Shown here: in pieces, positions 18,305 through 28,374 of the stretch
Numbering within the stretch: the stretch's first letter is position 1
Layout of the letters: each line of letters starts with the position of its first letter
Origin: JADLCX01 sp964630785
Lineage (GTDB): Bacteria > Planctomycetota > Phycisphaerae > Phycisphaerales > UBA1924
Length of the DNA: 64,000 nt
Assembly: GCA_964630785.1 (NCBI GenBank)
Contig: CAZVZG010000004.1
Span: 1-64,000, forward strand
Reading direction: 5' to 3'
Position numbers and translations under genes: made by a program
Notes under the pieces: model-generated
Told to the model about the DNA's origin: nothing
What the model saw: only the letters and a program-made list of their open reading frames with translations
Databases searched by the model: none

Positions 18305-19227
18305 TCCGCATCGAAGGGCTGCGCAAGCGATTCGGCCGCTTCACCGCCGTGGACGGGGTTGACCTGACGGTCGGCGCCGGCGATTCGCTGGCGCTCTGGG
18401 GCGTCAACGGCGCGGGCAAGACCACCGTGATCCGCTGCGTCCTCGGCCTGCACCGCTTCAAGGGCCGCATCACGGTCGGTGGAATCGACGTGACCCGGCG
18501 CGGCAAGGCCGCTCGCCGGCTCATCGGCTATGTCCCGCAGGAACTCGGCTTCTACGACGACCTGCGGGTCGCCGAGGCGGTGCGGTTCTTCGCCCGGCTC
18601 AAGCAGACCCGACCCGGGTCGGTCGACCAGGTCCTGCACGGCGTGGGCCTCGACGGGCACGGCGGCAAGCGCATCCGCGAGCTCTCCGGCGGGATGAAGC
18701 AGCGCCTCGCCCTGTCGATCGCCCTGCTCGGCGACCCGCCCGTGCTCATCCTCGACGAGGTCACGGCCAGCCTCGACGCCTGCGGCCGCGCGGATTTCAT
18801 TGGCATGTTGCGTCAGAGGGCCGGGCTTTCCGACGGCCACGGAATCGGCTCGCCCGAACCGTCGCGCACGATCGTCTTCGCCTCGCACCGCGAGGACGAG
18901 ATCCACGCCATGGCCCGGCGCGTGGTGGTGATGGACCGCGGCCGCGTGGTCCGCGAACTCCCGGCCGAGGGGTTCAGCGCCGACCTGGCCGCGCCCAACC
19001 TTGTCCGCCTGCACATCGACGTGCCCGACCGCGACCGGGCGGCCCGCGTGCTGCGAACGCACGGTTACTCGCCGCACCTGAACGGGGTCGGGCTGATCGT
19101 GCCCGTATCGGCCAACCGCCACGCGTCGGTGCTGGACCTGATGTCTGGCGCCAGCATCGACGTCCGCAAGCTGGAACTGCTTGCGGGCACGGTCGGACAC
19201 GCCGCCGGAACCGGAGACGCCGAATGA
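18301..19227 (+). CDS. nosF: NosF ABC transporter ATPase
   Basis: A 308-residue cytoplasmic ATPase that drives the NosDFY system, thought to supply sulfur for the NosZ copper cluster. Walker A is GVNGAGKTT (near residues 37-45), the signature is LSGGMKQRL, and Walker B is VLILDEVTASLD. ATG 18301 overlaps the nosD stop as ATGA and has GGAGG eight bases upstream. About 90 residues after the ATPase core form an accessory domain, as in other NosF proteins. Downstream it overlaps nosY, again as ATGA. Confidence 0.95.
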   Translation: MIRIEGLRKRFGRFTAVDGVDLTVGAGDSLALWGVNGAGKTTVIRCVLGLHRFKGRITVGGIDVTRRGKAARRLIGYVPQELGFYDDLRVAEAVRFFARLKQTRPGSVDQVLHGVGLDGHGGKRIRELSGGMKQRLALSIALLGDPPVLILDEVTASLDACGRADFIGMLRQRAGLSDGHGIGSPEPSRTIVFASHREDEIHAMARRVVVMDRGRVVRELPAEGFSADLAAPNLVRLHIDVPDRDRAARVLRTHGYSPHLNGVGLIVPVSANRHASVLDLMSGASIDVRKLELLAGTVGHAAGTGDAE

Positions 19228-20120
19228 GCACGCACCAAGCCGCCGTCGCCGCACGAACCACCCGAGAGCATCCGTGCTGGTGCCCTGTGGGCATGTTCGG
19301 CAACACGTTCGCCGTTGCCGGGCGCGAACTGCGCGACGCCCTGCGCAGCCGCTGGTTTGTGCTCTACACCATCGCGTTCATCGCGCTGGGGCTGGGGGTC
19401 TCGTACATCTCCGCCGCGGCCTCGGGCGCTTCCGGGCTCTCGGGCTACGGTCGCACCAGCGCGGGGCTGGTCAACCTTGTGCTGCTCGTCGTGCCGCTCA
19501 TGGGCCTGACGGCGGGCGCGGGGTCCATCGCCTCCGATCGCGAACGCGGCATGCTGGCGTACCTCCTCGCCCAGCCGGTCACGCGCTGGGAGGTCCTGCT
19601 GGGCAAGTACGTCGGCCTGACCGCCGCCCTCGGCGGGTGCATCTGCACCGGGCTGGGCGTGTGCGCGGGCATCCTCTCCTGGAAGGGCGCGGCGGCGGAC
19701 CCGGCGGGCCTGCTGTGGCTCGCCGGGCAGGCGTTCGGCCTTGCGCTGGCCATGCTGAGCGTCGGCCTGCTCATCTCCGTGCTGGCCCGCAAGGGCAGCG
19801 TGGCCATCGGCACCGCCGTGTTCACGTGGCTCGCCCTGGCGCTACTGACCGACCTGGGCGTAATGGCCGGCGTCATGGCCCTGCGCACGCGCATCGAGAC
19901 GCTCTTCACGCTCAGCCTGGCCAACCCGCTCCAGGTGTTCAAGATGTGGAGCCTCTACTCCACCGAGGCCTCGCTCGACGTCCTCGGGCCGGCCGGCCTG
20001 TACGCCGACGATCGCTTCGGCGCGACCCTGCCGTGGGTGTTCGCCGCAGCGATGCTCGCTTGGGTAGCCGTGCCGATCGCCCTCGCGGGTAAGATCTTCA
20101 ACAGGAGATCGGTGACGTGA
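19224..20120 (+). CDS. nosY: NosY ABC transporter permease
   Basis: A 298-residue ABC-2 type membrane protein, the permease partner of NosF. About six transmembrane helices are visible (near 43-63, 85-105, 135-155, 167-190, 198-220 and 270-290). The DRERGMLAYLLAQPVTRWE stretch with GKYVG is the coupling region usual in this family. ATG 19224 overlaps the nosF stop. The first 30 residues are hydrophilic, slightly longer than usual, with the core starting at GNTFAVAGRELRDALRSRW. Confidence 0.93.
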   Translation: MSTHQAAVAARTTREHPCWCPVGMFGNTFAVAGRELRDALRSRWFVLYTIAFIALGLGVSYISAAASGASGLSGYGRTSAGLVNLVLLVVPLMGLTAGAGSIASDRERGMLAYLLAQPVTRWEVLLGKYVGLTAALGGCICTGLGVCAGILSWKGAAADPAGLLWLAGQAFGLALAMLSVGLLISVLARKGSVAIGTAVFTWLALALLTDLGVMAGVMALRTRIETLFTLSLANPLQVFKMWSLYSTEASLDVLGPAGLYADDRFGATLPWVFAAAMLAWVAVPIALAGKIFNRRSVT

Positions 20121-20147
20121 ACATTGACGCTTGTGTGGCCGCCGATG

Positions 20148-20225
20148 CACCGCGGAGGTGCGGAGTTCGCGGAAGGAAGGGAGGAGTTGACTTTCTGTCT
20201 CCGCGCACTCCGCGACTCTGCGGTG
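20148..20225. repeat. Interspersed inverted repeat between nosY and nosL
   Basis: Two 26-nt arms (20148-20173 and 20200-20225) are complementary apart from four positions. The left arm begins CACCGCGGAGGTGCGGAG and the right arm ends with the complement, CTGCGGTG. The 26-nt spacer is purine-rich. It separates nosL from its operon, where every other junction overlaps or is close, so it looks inserted or expanded. As RNA it would form a stable hairpin in the nos transcript. Confidence 0.75.
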
Positions 20226-20257
20226 AAGTTCTGAAGCTGGGCTTGGGGGTCTATTCC

Positions 20258-20797
20258 ATGACCCCGGCGGAGTGGCGCGAAATCGCGCGTGCTTCCGCCA
20301 TCGCCCTCGTCGCGGCCGTCGGCGGTTGCGGCGATACCCAGTCCTCAGGCCCGCCGCCAATCCGGCTCGGGCGCGACGAGTGCGCCGAGTGCGGCATGAT
20401 CATCAGCGAGGACCGCTACTCGGCCTCGTTGGTCGTGGACGATCGCGGCCTGCGAAAGCCCCTGCTCTTCGACGACATCGGCGACCTGCTCGATTACGAG
20501 CGCACGCATCCCGAACTTCGCACGCTGGCTCGCTACGTCCACGACCAGACCAGCCGGGCCTGGATCGATGCCGCGAGCGCGAGTTATGTGCATGCCGACT
20601 CCATCCACACGCCGATGGGGTCGGGCCTGGCCGCGTGCGTGACGCGGGCCGAGGCCGAGCAGTTGGCCAAGCCGATCGACGGGCGGGTGATGACGTTCGA
20701 CGAAGTCCGGGCGTTCAGGCAGACCTGGATGGAACAGAGGTATGGCAAGCCGGCCGCGCCGGGTGAGTCCCCGCCAACGGACCCGGGGAACGGCTGA
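20258..20797 (+). CDS. nosL: NosL copper-binding lipoprotein
   Basis: A 179-residue lipoprotein that delivers copper(I) to NosZ. ATG 20258 gives a lipoprotein signal with the lipobox Cys24 (AAVGGC). The NosL copper motif is CAECGM at residues 42-47, followed by IISEDRYSA, then KPLLFDDIGDLLDYE and the conserved VMTFDEV near the end. An open frame extends upstream to GTG 20117 at the nosY stop, but it would run through the inverted repeat and put the lipobox deep inside the protein, so the later start is preferred. It ends the nos operon, with a hairpin 54 bases downstream. Confidence 0.92.
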   Translation: MTPAEWREIARASAIALVAAVGGCGDTQSSGPPPIRLGRDECAECGMIISEDRYSASLVVDDRGLRKPLLFDDIGDLLDYERTHPELRTLARYVHDQTSRAWIDAASASYVHADSIHTPMGSGLAACVTRAEAEQLAKPIDGRVMTFDEVRAFRQTWMEQRYGKPAAPGESPPTDPGNG

Positions 20798-20841
20798 GCC
20801 GACGCCCATTCCCATCCGCGCGGCGCAAAAGATGAAATCTC

Positions 20842-20880
20842 AAAAAGCACAACGCCGCAACCCCTGGGGATTGCGGCGTT
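20842..20880 (-). terminator. Rho-independent terminator of tRNA-Ala
   Basis: A perfect 10-bp stem AACGCCGCAA (20851-20860) with TTGCGGCGTT (20871-20880). On the minus strand it is followed within four bases by five T residues (20842-20846), the classic form. It lies 10 bases past the tRNA-Ala 3' end. On the plus strand it may also stop transcription leaving nosL. Confidence 0.85.
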
Positions 20881-20890
20881 TGACGGGAAG

Positions 20891-20965
20891 TGGAGGCGAC
20901 GAGACTCGAACTCGTGACCTCTTCCATGCCATGGAAGCGCTCTACCAAAACTGAGCTACGCCCCC
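20891..20965 (-). tRNA. tRNA-Ala (anticodon GGC)
   Basis: A complete 75-nt cloverleaf on the minus strand. The acceptor stem GGGGGCG pairs with CGCCTCC and contains the alanine identity pair G3-U70. The D arm is GCTC/GAGC, the anticodon stem-loop is CTTCC-ATGGCAT-GGAAG giving anticodon GGC, and the T arm is ACGAG-TTCGAGT-CTCGT. The discriminator base is A. The CCA end is not encoded. A terminator follows directly. Confidence 0.95.
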
Positions 20966-21100
20966 GTCTGTGGCATCGATCGGGCCGAACGGGCCCCGGG
21001 CCGACTTGTGAGCCGGAAGGATAGGCCCCGGCGTGCGGTACCGCAACCGCCGCCCCGCGCGCCACGGCAAGGCTCAGGCCCGAAAACCGCCCTCAGCCTC

Positions 21101-22198
21101 TCAACCCGTATCCCGCCCTCCGTTCTCTCGCAACGGTTGCCGGCTTCCGAGGGCGGCCTCCACCGCCCCCTGCACGGCTTCAACCGACACCTGTTCGATG
21201 CGGCAGCGGTCGGGGTGGTCGTCGGCCAGTTCTTCGGCCGGCAGAGTGAGGTCGGCGACGACGTCGATCCGGACCCCGGCCGACGGCGAGGGCGGGAGCG
21301 TGGTCCAACGCGGGTCGGTCGGGCCGAAGAGCGTGACGGTCGGCACGCCGAACGCCGCGGCGATGTGGCGCGGGCCGGTGTCGTTGGTCACCAGCACGGC
21401 CGCACGCTGGATGATGCCCTTGAGCGAGCCGATCGTCGCGCCCAGCCCGGTCAGCCCGGCCACGCCCTCAGGCCCGCCCGCCGCGACCACACGCTCCACC
21501 ACGTCGCGCTCGCCCGGTGAGCCGTTGACGAGCACGCGCAGCCCGTGCGTCGAGTGCAGCCACGCAGCCAGGGCGCCGAACCGATCCGCCGGCCAGCGCT
21601 TGGCCGCGTTATTGGCCCCGGGGTTGAGCACCGCGAACGGGCCAGCGTTGTCCACCCCCGCCGCGGTGAGAACGCGCTCGGCCTCGCGGTCCTGCTCGGG
21701 CGTGCTCTCCAGTTCCAGCGCGGGAGTCGAGCGCGACGAGTCCTGATCGTCCAGCACCGCATCGGCCAGTTGCAGGTAGTAGTCCACGGCGGGCACGCAC
21801 GCCCACCGCCCATCGGGCCGCTTGGGCGCCTTGAGTCGATCGGTGAGCAGAATGCCGCGCCCGTCGCGGTCGTAGCCGATCCGCCTCGGGATGAACGCCA
21901 GGCGCGTGATGAGCGCGGTGGAGAAGGAGTTGGTGAGCAGCACGGCCGCGTCGTACCGGCGCGGACGCAGACGCGAGGCGACCAGCTTCGGCCCCATCAC
22001 GCCCTGGGCACGATCGACGTGCACCTCGTCGAAGAAGTCTGTTCCGGCGAGCAGTTCATCCAGTCCCGGGCGCAGGAGCGCCCCGATGAACGCACCCGGC
22101 AACGCGGCCCGCAGCCGCCGGAACGTCGGCGTTGCCATCACCACATCACCGAGCCAGCTCGGACAGACCACCAGAAGCCTTGTCGGGCGGGATGACAC
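21101..22198 (-). CDS. waaF: GT9 heptosyltransferase
   Basis: A 365-residue glycosyltransferase of family 9, the ADP-heptose:lipopolysaccharide heptosyltransferase type. The start is GTG 22198 and the opening LLVVCPSWLGDVVMATPTFR is the typical acceptor-domain strand and loop. The donor domain carries LNPGANNAAKRWPADRFGAL and VTNDTGPRHIAAAFGVPTVTLFGPTDP, which are GT9 hallmarks. It adds heptose to the inner core of LPS. The closest named type is heptosyltransferase II, but WaaC or another GT9 role cannot be excluded. It is followed upstream on the same strand by a gmhB-like phosphatase of the ADP-heptose pathway. Confidence 0.85.
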   Translation of the reverse strand: MSSRPTRLLVVCPSWLGDVVMATPTFRRLRAALPGAFIGALLRPGLDELLAGTDFFDEVHVDRAQGVMGPKLVASRLRPRRYDAAVLLTNSFSTALITRLAFIPRRIGYDRDGRGILLTDRLKAPKRPDGRWACVPAVDYYLQLADAVLDDQDSSRSTPALELESTPEQDREAERVLTAAGVDNAGPFAVLNPGANNAAKRWPADRFGALAAWLHSTHGLRVLVNGSPGERDVVERVVAAGGPEGVAGLTGLGATIGSLKGIIQRAAVLVTNDTGPRHIAAAFGVPTVTLFGPTDPRWTTLPPSPSAGVRIDVVADLTLPAEELADDHPDRCRIEQVSVEAVQGAVEAALGSRQPLRENGGRDTG

Positions 22199-22285
22199 GC
22201 GGGAGCTTAGGGAGGGGGGGTAGAGGTGGGTAAACGGTGAGACGCAAGAGGCAAGCGGTGACCGGTAAGCCGGAGTGGCGGGCGG

Positions 22286-22879
22286 TCATGCCTGCTGCCC
22301 CGCGTGCGTGAGAACGGTGTTCGTGGCGGCGGCGAAGTCAGGGACGCGGTGGCCCACGCGTACGCAGGAGATTGGGCCACCGCCGACGAGAATCGTCTGC
22401 GACAGGGGCAGCCCCGCCGCGAGCGCGGCCTCGATGTCGCGCTCGGAATCGCCGATCATCCACGAGCGGGCGAGGTCGAGGCCCAGGTCGGCCGCAGCCT
22501 GAAGGAGCATCCCGGGCGCGGGCTTTCGCCAAGAGTGCTCGGTGTTCCACGGCGCGGTCACGCCTTTGGGGTGGAAGGGACAGAAGTACACCGCGTTCAG
22601 CTCCACCCCGGCCTCCGCCCGGATGAGTTCACGCAACCGAAGGTTCGTGGCGACCACCTGCTCGATCGTGCAACGGCCGCGGGCGACAGCGCCCTGGTTA
22701 GTGACGCACACCAGCCCGAACCCCGCCGCGTGCAGCCGTGCCAAGCCCCGGGCCACTCCGGGGAGCAGCCGAACAAGGGCGGGGTTGTAGAGATCGCCGA
22801 AATGCTCCAGCACGGGCCCGAGATCGCGGTTGGCGATGAGCGTGTCGTCGCGGTCGAGGAAGACGGCCGACCTGGGCAT
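22286..22879 (-). CDS. gmhB: HAD-IIIA phosphatase, GmhB-like
   Basis: A 197-residue phosphatase of the histidinol-phosphatase/GmhB branch of the HAD superfamily. GmhB removes the C7 phosphate of heptose 1,7-bisphosphate in ADP-heptose synthesis. The nucleophile motif is FLDRDDTL (Asp9, Asp11), the Thr motif is VTNQG, the Lys is in WRKPAPGM, and the last motif is MIGDSERDI. GmhB normally holds zinc with a Cys-His-Cys-Cys set; here CPFHP keeps the first two ligands, but the C-x-C pair is replaced by EHSW. ATG 22879 starts directly at the domain. Position beside a GT9 gene supports a heptose role; substrate could differ. Confidence 0.78.
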   Translation of the reverse strand: MPRSAVFLDRDDTLIANRDLGPVLEHFGDLYNPALVRLLPGVARGLARLHAAGFGLVCVTNQGAVARGRCTIEQVVATNLRLRELIRAEAGVELNAVYFCPFHPKGVTAPWNTEHSWRKPAPGMLLQAAADLGLDLARSWMIGDSERDIEAALAAGLPLSQTILVGGGPISCVRVGHRVPDFAAATNTVLTHAGQQA

Positions 22880-22994
22880 CGTGGCAACGGTATGACCGCG
22901 TGGAGCCTCTCCCCCGGCCGCCGACCCCTTGCTCGCCTCCGGCGTGGAGCCGCGAGGTTCCATACCGGGCGCGGATTCCTACCATTGCCCGCCC

Positions 22995-25046
<2,052 letters not shown>

Positions 25047-25055
25047 GGGGGAATC

Positions 25056-25104
25056 GCGGATGGCGGATTGCGGATGGCGGATGGTGGATGGCGGATCGCA
25101 GATC
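25056..25104. repeat. Heptamer tandem repeat, seven copies of GCGGATG-like units
   Basis: Seven adjacent 7-bp units run from 25056 to 25104: GCGGATG, GCGGATT, GCGGATG, GCGGATG, GTGGATG, GCGGATC and GCAGATC. The array lies between the lepA stop and the start of the antitoxin-like gene. A related array in the opposite orientation is at 55775-55816. Confidence 0.85.
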
Positions 25105-25137
25105 GCTGAGGGGATGGAACAGGGCAGGAGCCGGATC

Positions 25138-25395
25138 ATGGTTTATTGGGGACGCATCAAGAATGGCAAGGTTGTGCTGGATAAGAAGGCCAAACTGCCG
25201 GACGGGCTCCGTGTGCGCGTGCTGCCCGAATCCGTCGCGGCCGACGATCCGGTGTACCGACTCTGGGAGTTGGCCGCCGATGGCGGCCCGAAGGATCTGG
25301 CCGCTGAACACGATCACTACATCTACGGCACGCCCAGAAGAGCCAAGCGTCGCGCCTCGCGGGGCGCTCGGACAGGCAAATGGAAGTCCAAGTGA
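25138..25395 (+). CDS. Antitoxin-like protein paired with a PIN toxin
   Basis: An 85-residue protein. ATG 25138 follows AGGAG and starts at MVYWGRIKNGKVVL, a short beta-strand pair. The core reads KLPDGLRVRVLP and the C-terminus is strongly basic (RRAKRRASRGARTGKWKSK). No helix-turn-helix or AbrB fold is obvious. It overlaps the PIN-domain gene downstream by 16 bases, the arrangement of a VapBC-like module, and the LPDGxxVxVLP core is shared with the antitoxin-like gene at 49658. Antitoxin function is inferred from this context. Confidence 0.65.
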   Translation: MVYWGRIKNGKVVLDKKAKLPDGLRVRVLPESVAADDPVYRLWELAADGGPKDLAAEHDHYIYGTPRRAKRRASRGARTGKWKSK

Positions 25396-25802
25396 CGCGG
25401 GCGGTGTTGGTCGATACGGCCGCGTTGATCGTCATGACGCACCGGCAGGACGCGCTCCACGCCGCCGCCCGTCAAACCATGCTCGGGCTTGCGGCGGTCG
25501 GCACACCGCTGGTCACCAGCGATTGGATCCTGACGGAGTTCCTCGGAAGCACGACGCGGGGGCCGCGGCGTGCCGCGGCTGTGGAAGCCATCCGCCGGAT
25601 GCGAAGCTCAAGAAGCACCTCCATTGTCGAGGCTACCCGAGCGGGCTGGGACGCGGCATTCGATCTGTTGCAGTCGCATGGCGACAAAGCTTGGTCGCTT
25701 GTCGATTGCACCTCCATGACGATCTGCCGCGAGCATGGAATTAGCCGCGTCTTCACGCATGACCGACACTTCAAGCAGGCTGGCTTTGAGATCCTCCTGT
25801 AG
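25380..25802 (+). CDS. PIN-domain protein (VapC-like toxin)
   Basis: A 140-residue PIN-fold ribonuclease. The acidic metal-binding residues are visible: Asp12 in VLVDTAAL, Glu53 in SDWILTEFLG, Asp in SLVDCTSM (about 109) and Asp in FTHDRHF (about 127). PIN toxins of toxin-antitoxin modules cut specific RNAs such as tRNAs. ATG 25380 lies inside the end of the upstream antitoxin-like gene, so the two are co-translated. The specific RNA target is unknown. Confidence 0.82.
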   Translation: MEVQVTRAVLVDTAALIVMTHRQDALHAAARQTMLGLAAVGTPLVTSDWILTEFLGSTTRGPRRAAAVEAIRRMRSSRSTSIVEATRAGWDAAFDLLQSHGDKAWSLVDCTSMTICREHGISRVFTHDRHFKQAGFEILL

Positions 25803-25808
25803 GTTCGC

Positions 25809-26849
25809 ATGTCCATCATGCCGCGCCAGCGCCGAACCTCCGGCTCGCCACCACTTCCCCGCTGCCCGCGCTGCGGCTACGACCTCTCCGGCGCGGCCAA
25901 GGCTCTGGGGCTCGCCACGCTCGTCGATGCGAACCCTCCTCGCGATGAGGGCGGTGCCGGCCTGCGGCCGCAACCCCCCGCCCCCACCATCACCTGCAGC
26001 GAGTGCGGCCTGGCGACGCCGTGGATCGACGTCCTCGACCCCGCACGAGGCGACATCCCCTGGCTCTACGAGCACACGTTCCGGAAGCGCATCGGGCTGG
26101 GGCGGGCCTGGCACACGCTTCTGCGTTCGCTCGTGCCCTGGCGGTTCTGGCACAGCGTGGGGCTGAGCTCGCGACTCTCCGTCGCGAGGCTGCTGCTCTA
26201 TTTGCCCGCGCTGATCGTGCCCTTGCACGTCCTGCGGAGCGGCGCCACTTTCGCACGCCGGTGGCAGTTTGTCTCGGGCGTGCGATTCTTCGGCACGACG
26301 GACAGCGCCTATTACCTCGCGGGTTCGTTCCCGCTCCCGTTCTTCGAGTTCGGCCCCACGGGTGCGGGCGGATGGTTTGTCTCGGCGCCATCGATCGAGT
26401 ACACCTTCGTCGCGCCCCTGGCGGCGGGCCTGCTCATGCCCGTGATGCTGTTGATCCTCAGCCGCACGCGCGCCACCGCTCGCATCCGGCGCGCCCACAT
26501 CCTTCGCGCGGGCGTGTACGGGCTGGCGTGGCTACCGCTGTGGTACCTTCTGGGAACGCTGGTGATCGTTTCGCGCGCGATTGAAGAGTGCGCCACGTCC
26601 CGGCCCCTCGGCGGAACGTCGGGGCGGATGCTCTTCGGGTACACGATCAGCCAGACGGCCCCCGTCGCCTTCGGGCTGTGCATGGCCTGGTTCGCCGCGT
26701 GGTGGTGGTGCGTGGTGTCGATCGGCTTCCGCCTGCCGCGTGCCGGGCGCGTATGGGCCACGCTGATGACCGCCTGCCTGCTCCTGGCGCTACTGGCCGC
26801 GTTGCTCGACCGGGACTTCGAGTGGTGGTTTGGCGGCCTGTTCATCTGA
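25809..26849 (+). CDS. Zinc-ribbon membrane protein (CGYDLSG family)
   Basis: A 346-residue protein with an N-terminal zinc ribbon and a membrane part. The ribbon is CPRCGYDLSG (about 19-28) and CSECG (about 63-67), separated by an unusually long loop. After it come about five transmembrane helices (near 125-143, 200-220, 235-255, 285-305 and 318-338). It starts 7 bases after the PIN gene. Four further genes in this window have the same ribbon. The function is not known. Confidence 0.7.
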   Translation: MSIMPRQRRTSGSPPLPRCPRCGYDLSGAAKALGLATLVDANPPRDEGGAGLRPQPPAPTITCSECGLATPWIDVLDPARGDIPWLYEHTFRKRIGLGRAWHTLLRSLVPWRFWHSVGLSSRLSVARLLLYLPALIVPLHVLRSGATFARRWQFVSGVRFFGTTDSAYYLAGSFPLPFFEFGPTGAGGWFVSAPSIEYTFVAPLAAGLLMPVMLLILSRTRATARIRRAHILRAGVYGLAWLPLWYLLGTLVIVSRAIEECATSRPLGGTSGRMLFGYTISQTAPVAFGLCMAWFAAWWWCVVSIGFRLPRAGRVWATLMTACLLLALLAALLDRDFEWWFGGLFI

Positions 26850-26885
26850 CGCCGCCCCGCCCGTCTCCCCCTACCCTCCCCCACC

Positions 26886-28169
26886 ATGGACCCGATTTCC
26901 GCCTCCACCGTCGATCTCATCCGCCGCACCGACCCGGCCGTCGCCGACATCATCGCCGCCGAGGCCCGGCGGCAGGAGACCACGCTCGAGCTTATCGCCA
27001 GCGAGAACCACGTCTCGACCGCGGTGATGCACGCGATGGGCACCTGCCTGACCAATAAGTACGCCGAGGGCTACCCCGGCGCCCGCTACTACGGCGGGTG
27101 CGAGTTTCACGACCGGATCGAGCAGCTCGCGATCGATCGCGCGTGCCAACTGTTCGACGCGAAGTTCGCCAATGTCCAGCCCCACTCGGGGGCCCAGGCC
27201 AACACGGCCGCGATGATGGCCGTGCTCCAGCCCGGCGACACGTTCGCCTCGCTGGTGCTCAAGGACGGCGGCCACCTCTCGCACGGCATGAGGATCAACT
27301 TCTCCGGCGTCTTCTACAAGCCGGTCCACTACCCGCTGCACTACGCCGCCGACCACCCCGAGCACGAGCGGATCGACTACGACGCGGCCATGAAGGTCTG
27401 CATGGAGGCCCGGCCCAAGCTCATCATGTGCGGCTACTCCGCCTATCCGCGCATCATCGATTTCAAGAAGTTCCGCGAGATCGCCGACGCCTGCGGCGCG
27501 CTCCTGCTCGCCGACATCGCCCACATCGCCGGGCTCATCGCCGGCGGCGTGCACCCTTCTCCGTTCCCCCACTGCCACATCGTCACCACGACCACGCACA
27601 AGACCCTCCGCGGCCCGCGCGGCGGGCTCATCCTGACCCAGGACGAGGACCTCGCCAAGAAGATTAACAAGGCGGTGTTCCCCGGCGTGCAGGGCGGCCC
27701 GCTCATGCACATCATCGCGGCCAAGGCGGTCGCTTTCGGCGAGGCCCTTCGGCCCGAGTTCAAGGCCTACGCCGCGAACATCGTGGCCAACGCCAAGGCG
27801 CTCGCGGGCTCGCTCACCAAGCGGGGCTACCGCATCACCTCAGGCGGAACCGACAACCACCTCATGCTCGTGGACCTGCGCCCCAAGAGCTCCGACCTCA
27901 CCGGCATGGACGCCGAGACCTGGCTCGGGCGCGCGGGCATCGTCTGCAACAAGAACGGCATCCCCGACGACCCACGCCCGCCCAAGTTCACCAGCGGTGT
28001 GCGCCTCGGCACGCCCGCCGTAACCACGCGCGGCCTCGGCGTGAGCCACATGGACACCGTCGCCGGCTGGATCGACCGCGTGCTGAGCGCCAAGGGCGAC
28101 GCCGCCGCTTACGAGCCGGTGCGCCGAGAGGTCGCCGACCTGTGCGCCAAGTTCCCCCTGCCGCACTGA
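26886..28169 (+). CDS. glyA: Serine hydroxymethyltransferase
   Basis: A 427-residue PLP enzyme that converts serine and tetrahydrofolate to glycine and methylene-tetrahydrofolate. The family hallmarks are LIASENHVS, NKYAEGYPGARYYGGCEF, PHSGAQANTA, DIAHIAGLI and the PLP lysine Lys239 in TTTTHKTLRGPRGG. The C-terminus GVRLGTPAVTTRG is also conserved. Length is normal. It is 36 bases past the zinc-ribbon gene and may be transcribed with it, although the functions are unrelated. Confidence 0.97.
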   Translation: MDPISASTVDLIRRTDPAVADIIAAEARRQETTLELIASENHVSTAVMHAMGTCLTNKYAEGYPGARYYGGCEFHDRIEQLAIDRACQLFDAKFANVQPHSGAQANTAAMMAVLQPGDTFASLVLKDGGHLSHGMRINFSGVFYKPVHYPLHYAADHPEHERIDYDAAMKVCMEARPKLIMCGYSAYPRIIDFKKFREIADACGALLLADIAHIAGLIAGGVHPSPFPHCHIVTTTTHKTLRGPRGGLILTQDEDLAKKINKAVFPGVQGGPLMHIIAAKAVAFGEALRPEFKAYAANIVANAKALAGSLTKRGYRITSGGTDNHLMLVDLRPKSSDLTGMDAETWLGRAGIVCNKNGIPDDPRPPKFTSGVRLGTPAVTTRGLGVSHMDTVAGWIDRVLSAKGDAAAYEPVRREVADLCAKFPLPH

Positions 28170-28374
28170 GTGTAAGTCAAGGCCCCTTCTACTCCTGCGC
28201 CGCTTCCGTCGCCGCGGGCCCGAGCGGCACGAAGCCGATTCCGCCCTCGAATTCGAGGGATTCCCCTTGCGACCGGAAGCGATCCCAGTAGACTCGCGAG
28301 AGTTCACTCTTCTGCTCCCCCCGACCGCTGGACGGGGCGCGGGACTTTGCGGACCTCAACCCGGAGACTCTTGC

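Noticed and set aside
20117..20257. Earlier start for nosL at the nosY stop
   Set aside because: It would translate the inverted repeat and bury the lipobox about 70 residues inside the protein.
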